A stretch of 64,000 nt of DNA. It comes from Knufia peltigerae (taxonomy: Eukaryota > Ascomycota > Eurotiomycetes > Chaetothyriales > Trichomeriaceae). The translations under genes were made by a program, and so were the position numbers. The stretch spans positions 159,201-223,200 of the forward strand of contig JAPDRN010000048.1 in the NCBI GenBank assembly GCA_030247855.1. The letters are read 5' to 3'. Below the pieces are notes generated by a model. The model did no database searches. It had not been told where the DNA came from and saw only the letters and a list, made by a program, of their open reading frames with translations. Positions within the stretch are counted from its first letter, which is position 1, and the number at the start of each line of letters is the position of its first letter. Shown here piece after piece: positions 11,701-22,500 of the stretch.

Positions 11701-12486
11701 TAGCCATGCGAGATAGTCTCGGTTTTGCAAGAACCAGACTCCTGTCCCTTTCGACCTTCTCAGTTGCAGATCTCGATGCTTATGCAACCATGATACTGGC
11801 GCGAGCCAATCCAAAATATCAGTAGTACGCCTCTCCTGCTCTCTGAGCTCTGCCATTCGTGCCGCATGGGTCAATTCGTTCACGTCGAGGGCTGTATTGG
11901 TGAGCATCGGAATCAGGGCAATGATCTCTTGGATCTGAGCTGCTCGTTTTGCTGCTTCTTCGTTCGAAAGACCCATCTGGGCCGATAGCTCACTGATCTT
12001 TCTTGACACACCGAGCATCTCCTGTAAGCCTTTGGCCGCGTCCTCCGAAGTTCTGGCGAGGAGGTCGCAGCCCTCGACTGTGACGGCGAAGTGGAAGGTC
12101 TGTCCATAGCGTCGGAGGTTGTCGATCAAGTGGTTGACTTCCCTCTGTTCAAAGGGCCATTTGAGCTTGTCAATAGCTCGAGACACCTTACCACCCTCCA
12201 GAGGTTTCAATTTCTCGCCAATTCGTTCTATTCTGTCGCGACAGTCGCTGATGGCTTTCTGGAGGACCGAGTTGTTGTCGAACGACCTGCCTTTGGCCCT
12301 CTCACTTGTCAAGAACTCTCGCAGACTGCCGAGGACCTCGCTTAAGAGAAGCAATTCTTCGTGCAATTCCCGGATATTCTTCGAGCGATCTTTGATCGAA
12401 GTAACATAAACTGCTATCGCACCACTAACCTGCAAGGCCAGGGTGATGAGGCCAGCAATACCACTGGCGACGGAGACACCGTCCAT
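8731..12486 (-). CDS. NACHT-ankyrin STAND protein (fungal NLR-like)
   Basis: One uninterrupted frame of 1,251 residues starting at the ATG at 12486. Residues 1-200 form an alpha-helical N-terminal domain of the type found on fungal STAND proteins (SesA/PigL_N-like). The NTPase follows, with a P-loop GGPGAGKS at 275-282 and a Walker B FVVIDALDEAD at about 375-385. A winged-helix-like linker reaches about residue 650. From about 705 to 1,215 there are roughly 15 ankyrin repeats, many with the TPLHxAAxxGH core. Fungal proteins of this layout are thought to act as intracellular sensors, some in heterokaryon incompatibility; the ankyrins would be the sensing part and the N-terminal domain the effector. 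That role is inferred from the family. No frameshift or stop is present. The repeats are diverged from one another, so there is no sign of recent repeat expansion. The gene borders the motif-rich desert. Confidence 0.88.
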   Translation of the reverse strand: MDGVSVASGIAGLITLALQVSGAIAVYVTSIKDRSKNIRELHEELLLLSEVLGSLREFLTSERAKGRSFDNNSVLQKAISDCRDRIERIGEKLKPLEGGKVSRAIDKLKWPFEQREVNHLIDNLRRYGQTFHFAVTVEGCDLLARTSEDAAKGLQEMLGVSRKISELSAQMGLSNEEAAKRAAQIQEIIALIPMLTNTALDVNELTHAARMAELREQERRTTDILDWLAPVSWLHKHRDLQLRRSKGTGVWFLQNRDYLAWLQADTAEHDLLCVGGPGAGKSILCSLIVDHLRSTFKDPNVAVAYYYYDFSDQQSQTPINLARTLLRQLSMNGNTVPSAVAEFYQRTRNDVKDQTWFHDLLSILRRVAATYTQCFVVIDALDEADIQSQRTGLSEVLDALRDSGRAKILALARPHVLNNTMRFASPVVVDIIAHSHDLRLFLARAIEERPDMADILDDNLKEQILETLCQMANGMFLLPALQIRTILDQVTKAAVRRSLTHLSTNLTEAFQSTIQRITNLPLAKKELAFKVLMWISHARRPLRAIELQQAMAMQPDDDNMDLENMSPVRTIVDCCCGLVEVDRESFIIRLVHHSLEEYLREHDHGLFDDASLIITKTCLKFLILDFTKHLPFKNRNEFHQAIDDLPFLDYAATEWGFHAGAAPVEQFRAQAIGVLNDSLALIAIARIRDRYSAEFRKWKEKAWVWASSGGAGISLVASFGLAELLEILINENKLNLCLDARNMYGSTPLHEAALQGHDRVAEILIGYGANLLDRNYGSATPLYLAVSYGRLSMMKLLLKFNHTQLDTPGPRGLTPLHKAAEQGNVDIVTALLQAGALVAAQDNSGMTALHLAARRGHLSLVRLLVLAGGLVDIQDRDGLCPLDYAATGGYTEVVRYLLENGGNMWHKGHEAWTPLHRAARGGHTDTVSFFLQHHGDVLAADLRGNIPIHLAVRSGSMSTTRVLLEFGSQLKREQIFVQDRKGSTPRTVAFFTAHYDIHKYLRAEEWALLGTEPSDANILTSAIERGDLEAVRIHLTNNPDALYQCDEDGQPPLHVSLQEKQRAIVDFLLESGASIESVGYHGWRPIHIAASLGNLELVDVCLNHGADVKARTQTRQTAMHKAASSHSAAVVRRLIEAGADPNDRNDRGMTALHVAAHQNDIQTVRLLVGEYGMDVFTRDFMKLTPAMWAERSGHLEVLAFLRAEAKKIRTATRAAADEQQQTTLGSPRDKQMRLLNIEGNVEDVDFDDEMD

Positions 12487-12993
12487 GATGGTGGAAGGAC
12501 AGCGTTCAAAGACATTGAAGTTATGATGGCCATCATGTACGCCAAAGCTGCACCATCAAAGATTTATAATGTGGCCAGCAATTTGGGAAAGAATGATCCA
12601 AGTAGATGTGAAACGTAAGCGGCCATCACCCGCAATTAAAGGCAGCGGGGGCTAAATCTAATTAAAGCTTAAGGGCTCGGGGGAGCCTGTGGCATTCTGC
12701 TCAAGGGGGATAATTGGGCACGACGGGCCTAGAGGGACGCCCCCGGGTTCATTAGACGCCACTTAAAAGCTGGTGAGGGACGCGCCCCTGCCATATTTCC
12801 CGTGCCGCTGGTGCCGCTTTTATTGACACATTCCAGGAACAGCATCCTTGCTTCATGATCAAACAAATCTGCCACATAGAAATGTCATTCCGTTTCGAAA
12901 CCCACCGATTCACACATCGACCTCAAGCAGTTTGTTACCGTGGCCTTTATTGGCGACAATGAGGGACGGAATCGCACCTTCAGTCGAAGAGAA
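12487..12993. other. Divergent promoter region, NLR-like gene / Cdc1-like gene
   Basis: About 500 bases shared by two divergent genes. A short upstream frame, 12882-12962 (26 codons plus stop), precedes the ATG of the phosphoesterase gene and could act as a uORF. A GC-rich part at about 12660-12800 holds runs such as ACGCCCCCGGG. No further gene was seen. Confidence 0.5.
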
Positions 12994-14906
12994 ATGAAAC
13001 CCAACCCTGGCATCAATTCCAGCACGTTTGCCGGGATAAAACATCGCATCTGGAGTCTTCCGACTGCTCTGGTACTGCTCTGGGTGGTCGTCTTGTTATG
13101 GGGTGAAAGATTCACCTACGAGAACAGCGTCAAGCGATGTCTCTGGCAGCAGTGGGAATCATGGGTAAGTTACGCATTACCAGCCAGCACAGGTTGTCCA
13201 TTCATTGCTAACACACGATAACTCAGCCAACTCACGCTCAACCGCACCACGTTCTCCTTGTTGCTGATCCCCAGCTCGTCGATCCACATACCTATCCAGA
13301 CCGACCATGGCCTCTCTCGGACCTGACTGTCGCGTACACCGATCGCTACCTGCGTCGCTCGTATCGACACTTGCAAGACAAGTTGCGACCCGACGCGACT
13401 CTTTTCCTCGGGGATCTCTTCGACGGCGGACGAGAATGGGGGACGGTCGACTCGTCTTCTCCGGAGGAGCGGTACAAGAAATACGGCACGTCCTTCTGGA
13501 TGAAAGAGTACATGCGCTTCTCCGACATGTTTTTGCGCTCGTGGTACAAAGGACGACTCGCGAGCCGGGCCGAACCTGAAGGCCGTCGCATCCTTGCTTC
13601 CTTGCCAGGGAACCACGATCTAGGCTTTGCCGCGGGCATCCAACAGCCTGTCAAAGAGCGCTTCGACGCATACTTTGGCCCGATGAACCGCATCGACATC
13701 ATTGGAAACCATTCCTTCGTACACCTCGACACCGTTTCCCTGAGCGCAATGGACCAAATCGACCCCGAGACAGGCAGTTCGGGAGCCGGCGACGGCAGCG
13801 CGGCAGCCACAGCATCCAGCAAGATCTGGACGCCCGTCGAGGAGTTCCTCCAAAACGCCAAAAACACCCGTGACAAAGCCATCCGCCATGCCTGCGAAAC
13901 TCGATTCAACTGGCCAGCTTCAGGCCATCGCGACCTGTTGGATCCCAACGTTCGTTCCGCCGCAGACACATCAGAAGACCCCAATCCACGCCAGCCCCGT
14001 CCCAAAGTATCATCATCTCAGTTTCCAACGATCCTTCTCTCCCACGTTCCCCTCTTCCGCTCCGGCACGACCTCCTGCGGGCCCAACCGCGAACGAGGCA
14101 CGTCCATCCCCTTGTCAGCAGGATACCAGTACCAAAACGTCCTCACGCCCTTGATCTCCCAAGACATTGTCAAGCACCTGACGGCCGAAGAGATCACCAT
14201 GATCTACTCCGGCGACGACCACGACTACTGCGAAATCGAGCACAGCGAATTTACGGGCCGCATACGCGAAATCACCGTGAAGAGCATGTCCTGGGCCATG
14301 GGCATTCGTTTGCCTGCTGTACAGCTCGTCAGTCTATGGAATCCCGTGGCCCAAGACGCCGTCTTTCCCAATTCTGGCGACGACAACGACGACACCACCG
14401 GCCGACAAGCCACGCCGCGAGACACGGTCCAGAACCACCTCTGTCTCCTCCCCGACCAGCTGGGCGTGTTTATCCGGTACACCCAGATGCTGGGTCTGAC
14501 CGTGCTCGTCCTCATGGTCCGCACGTTGCTACACGGTCGTGGCCGCGGCGCGACGGCACAGAGTGACCAGAAATCGGAGCCCTTGTTGCCCATCGCCCGC
14601 GACGTCGACCCCGCCGGGGTCCAGTCGTGCTCGTCCGTACGCAAGGATGACGAGAACGTGGCCACGCGGAAGATGGGGTCGTACGCTCACGGAGGACGTT
14701 CCAGATCGTCGTCACCTTGGAAAAAACCACGCTTCATGAAAGATGGTGATGATGACGACGAGGATGACTGGGGCATGCCACAGTCGAAAAGGAGGTTGCG
14801 GCCTCATCTCAATCGTCCAGGAAAGCTCCGGTTCTTTGGAAAGTCAATGCGGCAGGTCGCGTGGCCAGTGATACTGTTTTATATCTGGTTAATATGGACG
14901 GGTTAG
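12994..14906 (+). CDS. Cdc1/Ted1/PGAP5-type metallophosphoesterase (GPI-anchor remodelling)
   Basis: Two exons, 12994-13164 and 13227-14906, join to 616 residues. The first exon carries a membrane anchor (about residues 18-37, LPTALVLLWVVVLLWG). The second opens with the family signature VADPQLVDPHTYP (about 69-81). Metal-binding motifs of the calcineurin-like fold follow in order: GDLFDGG (119-125), GNHD (185-188), SHVP (about 329-332) and GDDHDYCE (about 386-393). Two hydrophobic stretches follow, IRYTQMLGLTVLVLMVRTLL and, at the extreme C-terminus, WPVILFYIWLIWTG. Family members sit in the ER/Golgi membrane and remove ethanolamine phosphate from GPI-anchor mannoses, which helps GPI-protein export. 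The intron begins GTAAGT and ends CTCAG. The region after about residue 450 is poorly conserved and acidic. I cannot tell whether it corresponds to yeast Cdc1 or Ted1. Confidence 0.88.
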
Positions 14907-15153
14907 AGTTTTGTGATAGCAACTTTAGAATCCCAGCAAGAGATTACTAAGATAGTCGAATGAACATTCTGATGACACCAAAAGGAGCCTTTCTCAAAAA
15001 GTCCTTGATTAAGCCGAGGAAAACTAAACAAACTGCTTGCCTTTGAGCCCAGCCTGTCCTATGGACGATTAAGTACTTTGCCGCAACACGGAATCACCGC
15101 CCTCTTTTTTTGGATTGTAATGTACACGCTGACCAGAATATCATGGTTCGACA

Positions 15154-16877
15154 TCATTTCTTGCCGTTTTGGCCGCCACTCTTTCCATCTGACGGACAGC
15201 ACATTTTGTTGTTAGCACAATCGTTGCCGCACTCAAGGAGGCATGTCGGTCCTTCACTGTTCACACTTGCAGCGTTGCTACTCGTTGCATTTTGCGAGGG
15301 ATTCAGCTGACTGCCCAATGTCGCCGCATCAGCAGGTGGTGACGTAAACTCGGGCTGAATAGTTGAGCTGTGGATGCCGTAGCCATGCAGACAACCTCGA
15401 ATTTCGCGGGCAAGATGCATGTAACTAGCAGAACCTGACCCGTGAACTTCACAGTCAACCTTGACATGCAAGCTGGCAACAAGTTTGGTGTCACTTAGCT
15501 GCCACACATGGAGATGGTGAGCCGAAATGACTCTCGGAAGTGATTCAATGTCGGAAGTGATTTCGTCGATCGATATGCCCACTGGCACCGCCTGCAGTAG
15601 GATCCGGCTGGCTGCCTTGCAAAGAGGGATAGCGCTGTAGAGGATAATGACGGTGATGACAAGTGAAATACCAGGGTCAAAGTAGTACCGGGCCGGGAAG
15701 GTGGTGAGCCAGATGATCAAGGCAGAAGCGATCACACCAATGTTGCCAAGCGCGTCACCCAAGACATGAAGGAAAACACCTCGCATGTTCAAATCTCCGT
15801 GGGAATGACCATGACCACCATGGCCATGGCCTTTGTGAGACTCTCCCTGAGGCTTGTTATGCAAATGCTCAGCATGGTTATAGTCCATACTATGTCGTCT
15901 GCCGATGCTGCCATAGCCTTGACTGCCTTTCGACGGGGTTGTCCCAGCTTTCCCAAAGATCTGTGAACGTTCGGTGGGTGCATCTTCGTCTTCCAGTAAG
16001 GCTTCACCTTCCTCTGAAGATTCATCCGATCGCTCCTCGAGCCGAGCAGCCTGGATGATTTCCTGTCGAAAAGAAGCTGGATGAACGTGGATATTATCCA
16101 CTGAACCGAAGCCTCGTCCAAGCGACCCTGAGGTCCTACGCCGATGTCGACCGTGAATCTCGCCATTGCCTAGTGACCTGCGGTGTGGTGTGTCTGACGA
16201 TTGACCTGAAATGGTTGTGTTCTCTTCGTCCGAGGATGTAAAGTTTCGTGCATCGGGCCCTTTGTAACCAGCGACTTTTACTTGAGGAAGGACATCTTCA
16301 ATATTGCCACTTTCGTCGGCGACGGCCTCGGTTTCCGCGTCGTGACTGTGAACATGTCCGTGACCTTCTTCCGCATCTTTGACCGCATCCCCGTGTTCTT
16401 GACTTCCGTGGCTATGACCGTGATCGTGAAAGAGGAGAAGACCGAAAATATTGGAGGCCAGGCCGAGGCAGCCAACAATCAGAACGAGCATCGGGTTGGA
16501 GACGACTTGAGGTTCCACAAATCGTTGGATGGCTTCGAGGAAGATCGAGAGACACAAGGCAACTAGAAAAACACCGTTGACCAGAGCACCCAGTGTCTCT
16601 GCTCGCTGCCAGCCGTAGGTGAACATTTTGGAACTTCCAGTGTTCGCAACACGGACTGCCCAGAGCCCAACACACAATGACAAAACATCATTCAACATAT
16701 GAAACGAATCTGCCACCAGGGCTAGTGAATGGACGGCATAGCCTGGGAAGTTGGGGGTTAGTTTTGCAGACGCATGTCGGGGAAGGAATGGCACTCACCA
16801 ACGACGAGCTCCACCAGGAAGAACGCAGAATCGATCCCCAGCAGTATGCCAATTCTCTGGCTCTTTGTCAAACCCAT
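15154..16877 (-). CDS. Cation diffusion facilitator, vacuolar Zrc1/Cot1-type zinc transporter
   Basis: Two exons on the minus strand, 16877-16799 and 16742-15154, give 555 residues. The short first exon was added because it supplies the start and first membrane helix (MGLTKSQRIGILLGIDSAFF) and joins in phase to GYAVHSLALVADSFHMLND, the CDF motif with the zinc-binding His and Asp. Six membrane helices are expected. Between helices 4 and 5 lies a long loop with two His-rich clusters (HDHGHSHGSQEHG and HGHGGHGHSHGD), typical of Zrc1/Cot1 and thought to bind zinc. A second HxxxD-type site is in helix 5 (VLGDALGNIGVIA). The cytosolic C-terminal domain follows (ISAHHLHVWQL), and the tail ends in a Cys-rich segment (ECGNDCANNKMCC). 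The family moves Zn2+ into the vacuole in exchange for protons, giving zinc tolerance and storage. Confidence 0.93.
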
Positions 16878-18194
16878 GGCTGAGCGAGCCCGGGGTTGAA
16901 TGGCCGACCGGGGCGCGCAGCACTCGTTGAGAGTTGTAGTCGACGAGGCAAAGGGGGACGGGGGCGTTGACGAGAACGCTCTGTGTGGGCTGAAATATGC
17001 AAGCGTTGGTTTCTGAACGGACTCAAGGGGAGTGTGTGGAGATGAGGAAGAATGAAAGGAAGAGATGTGGCTATTGTTGGAAGATGTCGATGGCTGCGAT
17101 CCAACTGAAGATGGAGAGGAGACGGAGGGGATCGCCGCCGATGAGTGAATAAGAGTGCTGTGGCGAGATGACGGAAGGTGTTCGTGGTGTTTCTCGATTA
17201 CGAGGACTCGAAAGGCATGTGGTGGTGGGAGTGATGGTGGTGGCTGCCGCTATAAGGCACCTAAGTAAGCACTGCCATTGCGCCCCCGACATCGCTCTCT
17301 CGACAGGCGGGGCTGGGCCTACCAGGGGAACTTGCGTTGCGCCTGGACTGCACACTATTTGTTCAGCCCGATCCCTGGAAGCATCTTGTGATTCGCCCAT
17401 TGATGCCTCCGACGAGGCTGATAAAGCTCGATCGGCTTCACTAATGAACTCTGCCATCATAAAGTGATTCGTTGGTTGCAACCTCGGGCAGAATATCTTT
17501 AAGGTCCTCAGTTCTGTTCCGTATGCACCCTCAACCATTGATAAGGACTATTTCTCCGATGCAACAAGTCCTTTGAAGGATCAGATTCGCCGTCTGCTCA
17601 CTCTTCTATATGCTATCGTGGTCTAGCGCTATTGTTTCCTCCAAGAAAGATCTGGGGGACTGTGCAGGAGGCCCTTTATTGCACAAATGCCGGTACCCTC
17701 CCCGTACCTACCGCTTGTCTTACTACTCTCATATTGACAATGACGGCAAACATCTACCCGTGTGTCATTGCACCTGGATCACCACTTCACGTCGGGTGTC
17801 AATGTCGGATCCCGCGCTGTGCCAGCCGTACCTGATAGATTTGTCAATGCTGTCTGTTCCAGGTCTGATATGAATTTGGATTGTGCTTCATGACTTTCCA
17901 CCACCGGCAGAAGGGAGCTCTTCGCAAACCACTACCTTGCAGGCTTTCCGAGAGCTTTGGACTGCGCTCCCAGACCGCACTTTCCTCTCATGATCTTATT
18001 GGAAGTCGACTCGCTTGTCATGGTGTTTCTTTCCGTCTTTCGCAGACTCTCAACGACCTGCGAGGACCTTGAGGGCCAAAAGTGTCAGCTCAGGTATCTA
18101 GGTTTGTTTGTTTCAATGTCCAACGACGTTCTGCATTGGCTTCCAAGTAGCGACCAGAATCATCCGATACAAAAACATATTTCCTTCTTCAAAC
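16878..18194. other. Intergenic region between the zinc transporter and the DUF202-like gene
   Basis: Divergent 5' flanks of the two genes. A 155-codon minus-strand frame (17538-17071) and several 60-110 codon plus-strand frames exist but show no family resemblance or plausible splice partners. The part beside the zinc transporter probably contains its promoter and leader. Nothing else could be supported. Confidence 0.45.
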
Positions 18195-18864
18195 ATGAGA
18201 CTCCTTTTTCGAATATTTCCCCCTCAAAATGTCGTCGAGACAAAGACAACCCTCGAAGCCTTCAATGGCCCCGGCCACGACGATGCTGAATTATACTCCT
18301 CTACAGCGACAACTCTAGAAATTTCTGACGATTTTGAAAGTCCAACAACGAAAGAGAAGGTGCTTGATGATGTGACTTGTTTGACGGGAAACTTCCAAAT
18401 ACACAGGCTCCTCTGGGCTCGGTACATTTCGATCGATGCTCCCTTGACTCAACGACTCAGTCACCTTTGTACGAGTGTTATACCTGACCGTTCTAGTATT
18501 CGTATGACGTGGCTGATCCGAAGCAGCAAATGAGCAGACCTTCCTCGCCTGGTTCTCCCTGGCCAATGCCATGTCTTCCCTCGGCATCGTGATTGCACAA
18601 ATCTCCAGCATGGAGAACGCTCTCGAAGCTGAACCCAAGCCCACGGCCATGCGCCGCGCTTTGGGAAAACCTCAGGCTTGTATTTGTCAACTATCTGCCA
18701 TTCTCATCCTGCTGATCGGGGCATGGCGCTTCCTGGAACACCAGAATGATATCCTGCGGGGTCTTACCAAGTTTTGCTTTGGCGGAGTATACCTCACTGG
18801 TATTGTGGTCTTGCTGGCACGTCTTGTTGACTCAATTACCGTTTCTCTGTGTATGTTCGGCTGA
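18195..18864 (+). CDS. DUF202-like small membrane protein, 5' and 3' structure uncertain
   Basis: The recognisable core is ANEQTFLAWFSLANAMSSLG (from about 18526), matching the DUF202 hallmark ANERTFLAWxR. Two more hydrophobic stretches follow, CQLSAILILLIGAWRFL and FCFGGVYLTGIVVLLA, giving three membrane helices as in that family. The core lies in one frame (18524-18864). A plausible first exon, 18195-18468 in another frame, joins it in phase across a 55-base intron (18469-18523; donor GTACGA). The model gives 204 residues and a Ser/Thr/Asp-rich N-terminus. The 3' end is also unsure: GTATGT occurs just before the stop, and a frame resuming after 18885 would add about 45 residues, but that intron would be only 29 bases, too short to trust. 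DUF202 proteins have no firm function; some occur with SPX/VTC polyphosphate proteins. The gene could also be a decayed copy. Confidence 0.5.
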
Positions 18865-19536
18865 TGATCTGTTCCACAGTGTTTAGTTTCATTCTTTCTA
18901 CTTCTGGTCACCGTTCTGGATGGTTCTTGAAGACCATTGAGGAGGAAGTTTCGCTGCCGTTGCTACGGAAGTACATAGCGAGTGAACGGTCATCCGCTTA
19001 ATCCTCGCTTTGGGGTGGAGTTGTCGAGATTCGTGAGGTTGAGGAGTATCGCGAGGAAGCCGTATTGGCGGACCTAACAGAAAGGACAAAAAGTCCTTTC
19101 CTGAGAATTCTGGAAACGTTTCAAGCATACCTAGAACGCATTCACGACGTGGCTCGTAATCATACTGCACATCAAAAAGCTCTAATCACCGTCGTGCCTA
19201 AGAAGTGTCCTAGCAATCATTTCTATCCAATGAATTCATAGTCTGAGCATTTTCACTTTCAAGAGCCACTGTTCTAGAAAGGCCAACGCATTCCAGATCC
19301 TCTCATACACTCGCCGCTTTCTCATGATGACTGAAGTGCCAGGCGAATAACCCACAGCTCGAGACTGGAGATTTTCGGTCCCTAAGTAGTCGGCCAAGCC
19401 AATCCTAGAAGAAACCTCGTGCTTCATCACCACCCATCTACCCCTGTGTGTATGTCATGCAGTGAGGCCTCAACGCCAGTCCAGGAAGGTTAAGAAAACA
19501 GGTCATGTACAGAGAAAAGTACAACTCCCGTCTCTC
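18865..19536. other. Convergent 3' region after the DUF202-like gene
   Basis: Lies between the ends of two convergent genes. A 46-codon plus-strand stretch ending with TAA at about 19002 could be a further exon of the DUF202-like gene (see that entry). Otherwise nothing was seen. Confidence 0.4.
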
Positions 19537-22500
19537 TTACCAAAAACCTTTCTCCCTGCTAACCACCAGACTTGATCCAGAGGATGGGCCTCCACCCATA
19601 GGGCGAAGAGGACCGACATGACTGGCGCTGTCGTCCGGGAAGACGGTCGAGGTTCCGATGTCCTCCTCGCCGTCCTCGACGACTGGGACTTCTGCACCGC
19701 CCATGCCGAGACGATACTTTGAGCCGTCGGGTCTGAGAAACACCTGTGCGACTTCGTTTATCCGGATGCCATGCACCGGCTCCTCCCAGCTTCGTCCGCC
19801 AGGTCCAAGGTGCGCCGCTGGCATTGCAGAGCCCCACCCAGAACCTCTCCCGCTATGTGCGTTTCCTCGCAGTGTCATAGGCGCAAGTGCCGTTTTCGTC
19901 GACTGGGCGCTGCGGTGTCCCAAGCCGACGTTACTTAGGCGTGTGGGAGGTATCGTCGCCACAATGTCTTGCTTCTGCTTCGCGTCTTGGATGTCCAGCT
20001 GCATCAGCGTCCCAACATTGCGCGTACCGACGAAATCCATCTTGCTAACCATGTGTGTTGCAACGTCCAGCATGGCACGGATCACAGACTTTTCAAGGAT
20101 ACTTTTGCCTGTGCTTTCTGAGGGTGTGAATTCACCAATCTCGAGATCCTCATTGCCCTTGAGGGCAGCTGTGACCTGTTTATGGACGATCGAGAGCTCG
20201 TAATGGATGCGGCCTTCCTTCGCGATGGTCTCGTATTCATCTTGTGCTGCCTCATAACCTTGCCACAGGTTTCTGTCTTCTGGATGGCACTTGAAGAGGA
20301 GGCTCTTAGACTCAACAACTTTAAGCTGAACATCCTGACAGTCACGTAAATTGCAGTCATGATAGCTGACGCGACGGACGATTAAATTTTTGATTTTGAT
20401 CTCGTGGTCTGTCGGCTGGCGAAAGACAATGATCAGCTTCTGTTTGCTGGGGAGAACGTACAGAGACTGAACGAAAGAGTCGACACTGTTAGTGAGCGTT
20501 TCAGGTGGATCGGGCCAAATCAGATGACCAGAGAGGGTTGCTGCACAGTCCCAGATTGATTCGGGAACATGCATGTTGACAGTCCCGACAGTGATTTGGC
20601 CCTTTCTGAGTTCATAGTTGCCGCCCTGGTCGACTACGATCAGAAAGTCTTCGTTGAACCTATTCTGGCAGGAAAATTCATATGTGACAGTAGTAGGCCC
20701 TGGATCTTGGCTCCAGAGTCTGTTACTGTCACCCTTATTCGGGTTCCTAAAGCGAAGAACCCCGTCAACGTCTTCGCCGTTTGTGGTTAGAATTTTGGTA
20801 AAGGTTGCTGATGACAGATGGACGCCATTTGGCGGGTCGAAGAGTGAGTTCCAGCCAGAGATGTCGTATAGTTTTTGATCTTGGATATGGGGCCCGGACG
20901 ACGCAATGACTTGACCAAAGCCAATATCAAAGTTCAGCCGGCCATTGAAAGCTCTAGCAGCTTCAAACGAAGATTGTAGCAACTTAATGAGCTTACTGCA
21001 TTGCTCTTCTTTCGCTTTTGCATTGAGAATTTCGGGATGTGCCTGAGCCACAACAGAATTCTTTTCTCCCGCAATCCGCCGGCGTTTCCATTTGCTCATC
21101 TCATCTGACTGCTCCGTCGGCGATGGCTTCGGCAACTGGCTAATAGGCTGAGAGCCATATGCTTCCCGCATCGCTTTCGCGAGTCGTGCCTGTCTTTCGG
21201 CCTTAGTCTCCTGTTGAGTTGACGTTTTGCCAGGATTTTTGCCTTGCTGGCGCATCGTAGAGTGTGTTGGAGGTACCCTGTCGTCGGCTTCTTTTTTGTT
21301 CGCAACCTCTTGCCTGTTTGAGTGCTCTTTCTGCTTCTGGCTGGCTTCAATGGCTGCTAAAGCAAGTGCGATGCTGTTCTGCTTCAGTCTGGTTTGGTCA
21401 GGCAGCGGAATCGAAGCCACTCTGTACTCAGAACCCTCTTCACTGAAACGAATTCCTGTCCTTGTGGAAACACGGCTGCTGAAAGATTGAGTTTCACTTA
21501 GATCAATGAGTTTCTCAGTGGGCATGTGTGTGGCAGTAGGCTCCAATGGGTCATCCATGATATTTCGTATCCCGACTTGATCCCAATATGAAGCTGGTCG
21601 CTCCAGTGGCACAAAAGACTCAAAGCCGGGAGGGACACGATGGTAACCCCGGGCCGAAGGGCCTGAAGCGAGTTCAACCAGGTGTCCCTGACCCCGGCCA
21701 CGACCCCTGCCTCTTGGACGATCCTGACCAGCTCTGGACGCAGTATGAATTTGGGCCCCGACAATGCCAGCGTAATTACCGCGTCCGCGCCGATGACTTG
21801 CTTCGAGTGGCAATGTTCTGGCTTCAGGGTTGTGACTGTCGTTGTCGCTCCACATTCCGCTCCGACTGCTCCGACTGCGACCCCTACCACGAGACGAATT
21901 GCCCCGTATCCCACCACGAACGGTAGCATCAATATTGAAGCCTCGTTGTCCATGGGAAAGTGTAGTAGGTCGTCTATAAGCATTGCTATCGAATTTTGGT
22001 CTCGGGGTGGTCGAGATATCAGGCATCTCAGGCGTTAGAGGCGGTCTAAAGGGTGTAGGTCTGCTATGATCTGGTGTCCTGGATCGTTGTAATGTGGTAT
22101 CTGCACCATCTTCTGGGACAACATGGATAGATGGTGACGATACGCTGGACTTAGATCCACATGGTCGAGGGAGAGCATTAGAACTAGGTAGCGTCCATGA
22201 TGCAACGGGGTGTGGCTCATCAACAATAGCGGCTTGCTCTATAGCTTCCACCTCAAGTATCTCGGGGTCCCTACTTGAACGTGGGCGGAGAACAGATTGA
22301 GTTTGGCAGTCCTGACTATGCACTGGCGTCGATGTTGCAGATAGATATGGAGATTTATTGGACACAGATCTTGGGCTGCTCTTTCTGATAAAGCTCTCTG
22401 TATCCTCCAGCAGGTGTTTGTCTGCATTCTTCTCTGCATGTGCAATGGTCGACGGTTTCGCTGGAGACGATTCGTCTTCTTCATCATCCGAGTCCGCCAC

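Noticed and set aside
17071..17538. 155-codon minus-strand frame upstream of the zinc transporter
   Set aside because: No domain, no plausible splice partner, and it lies where the promoter and leader are expected.
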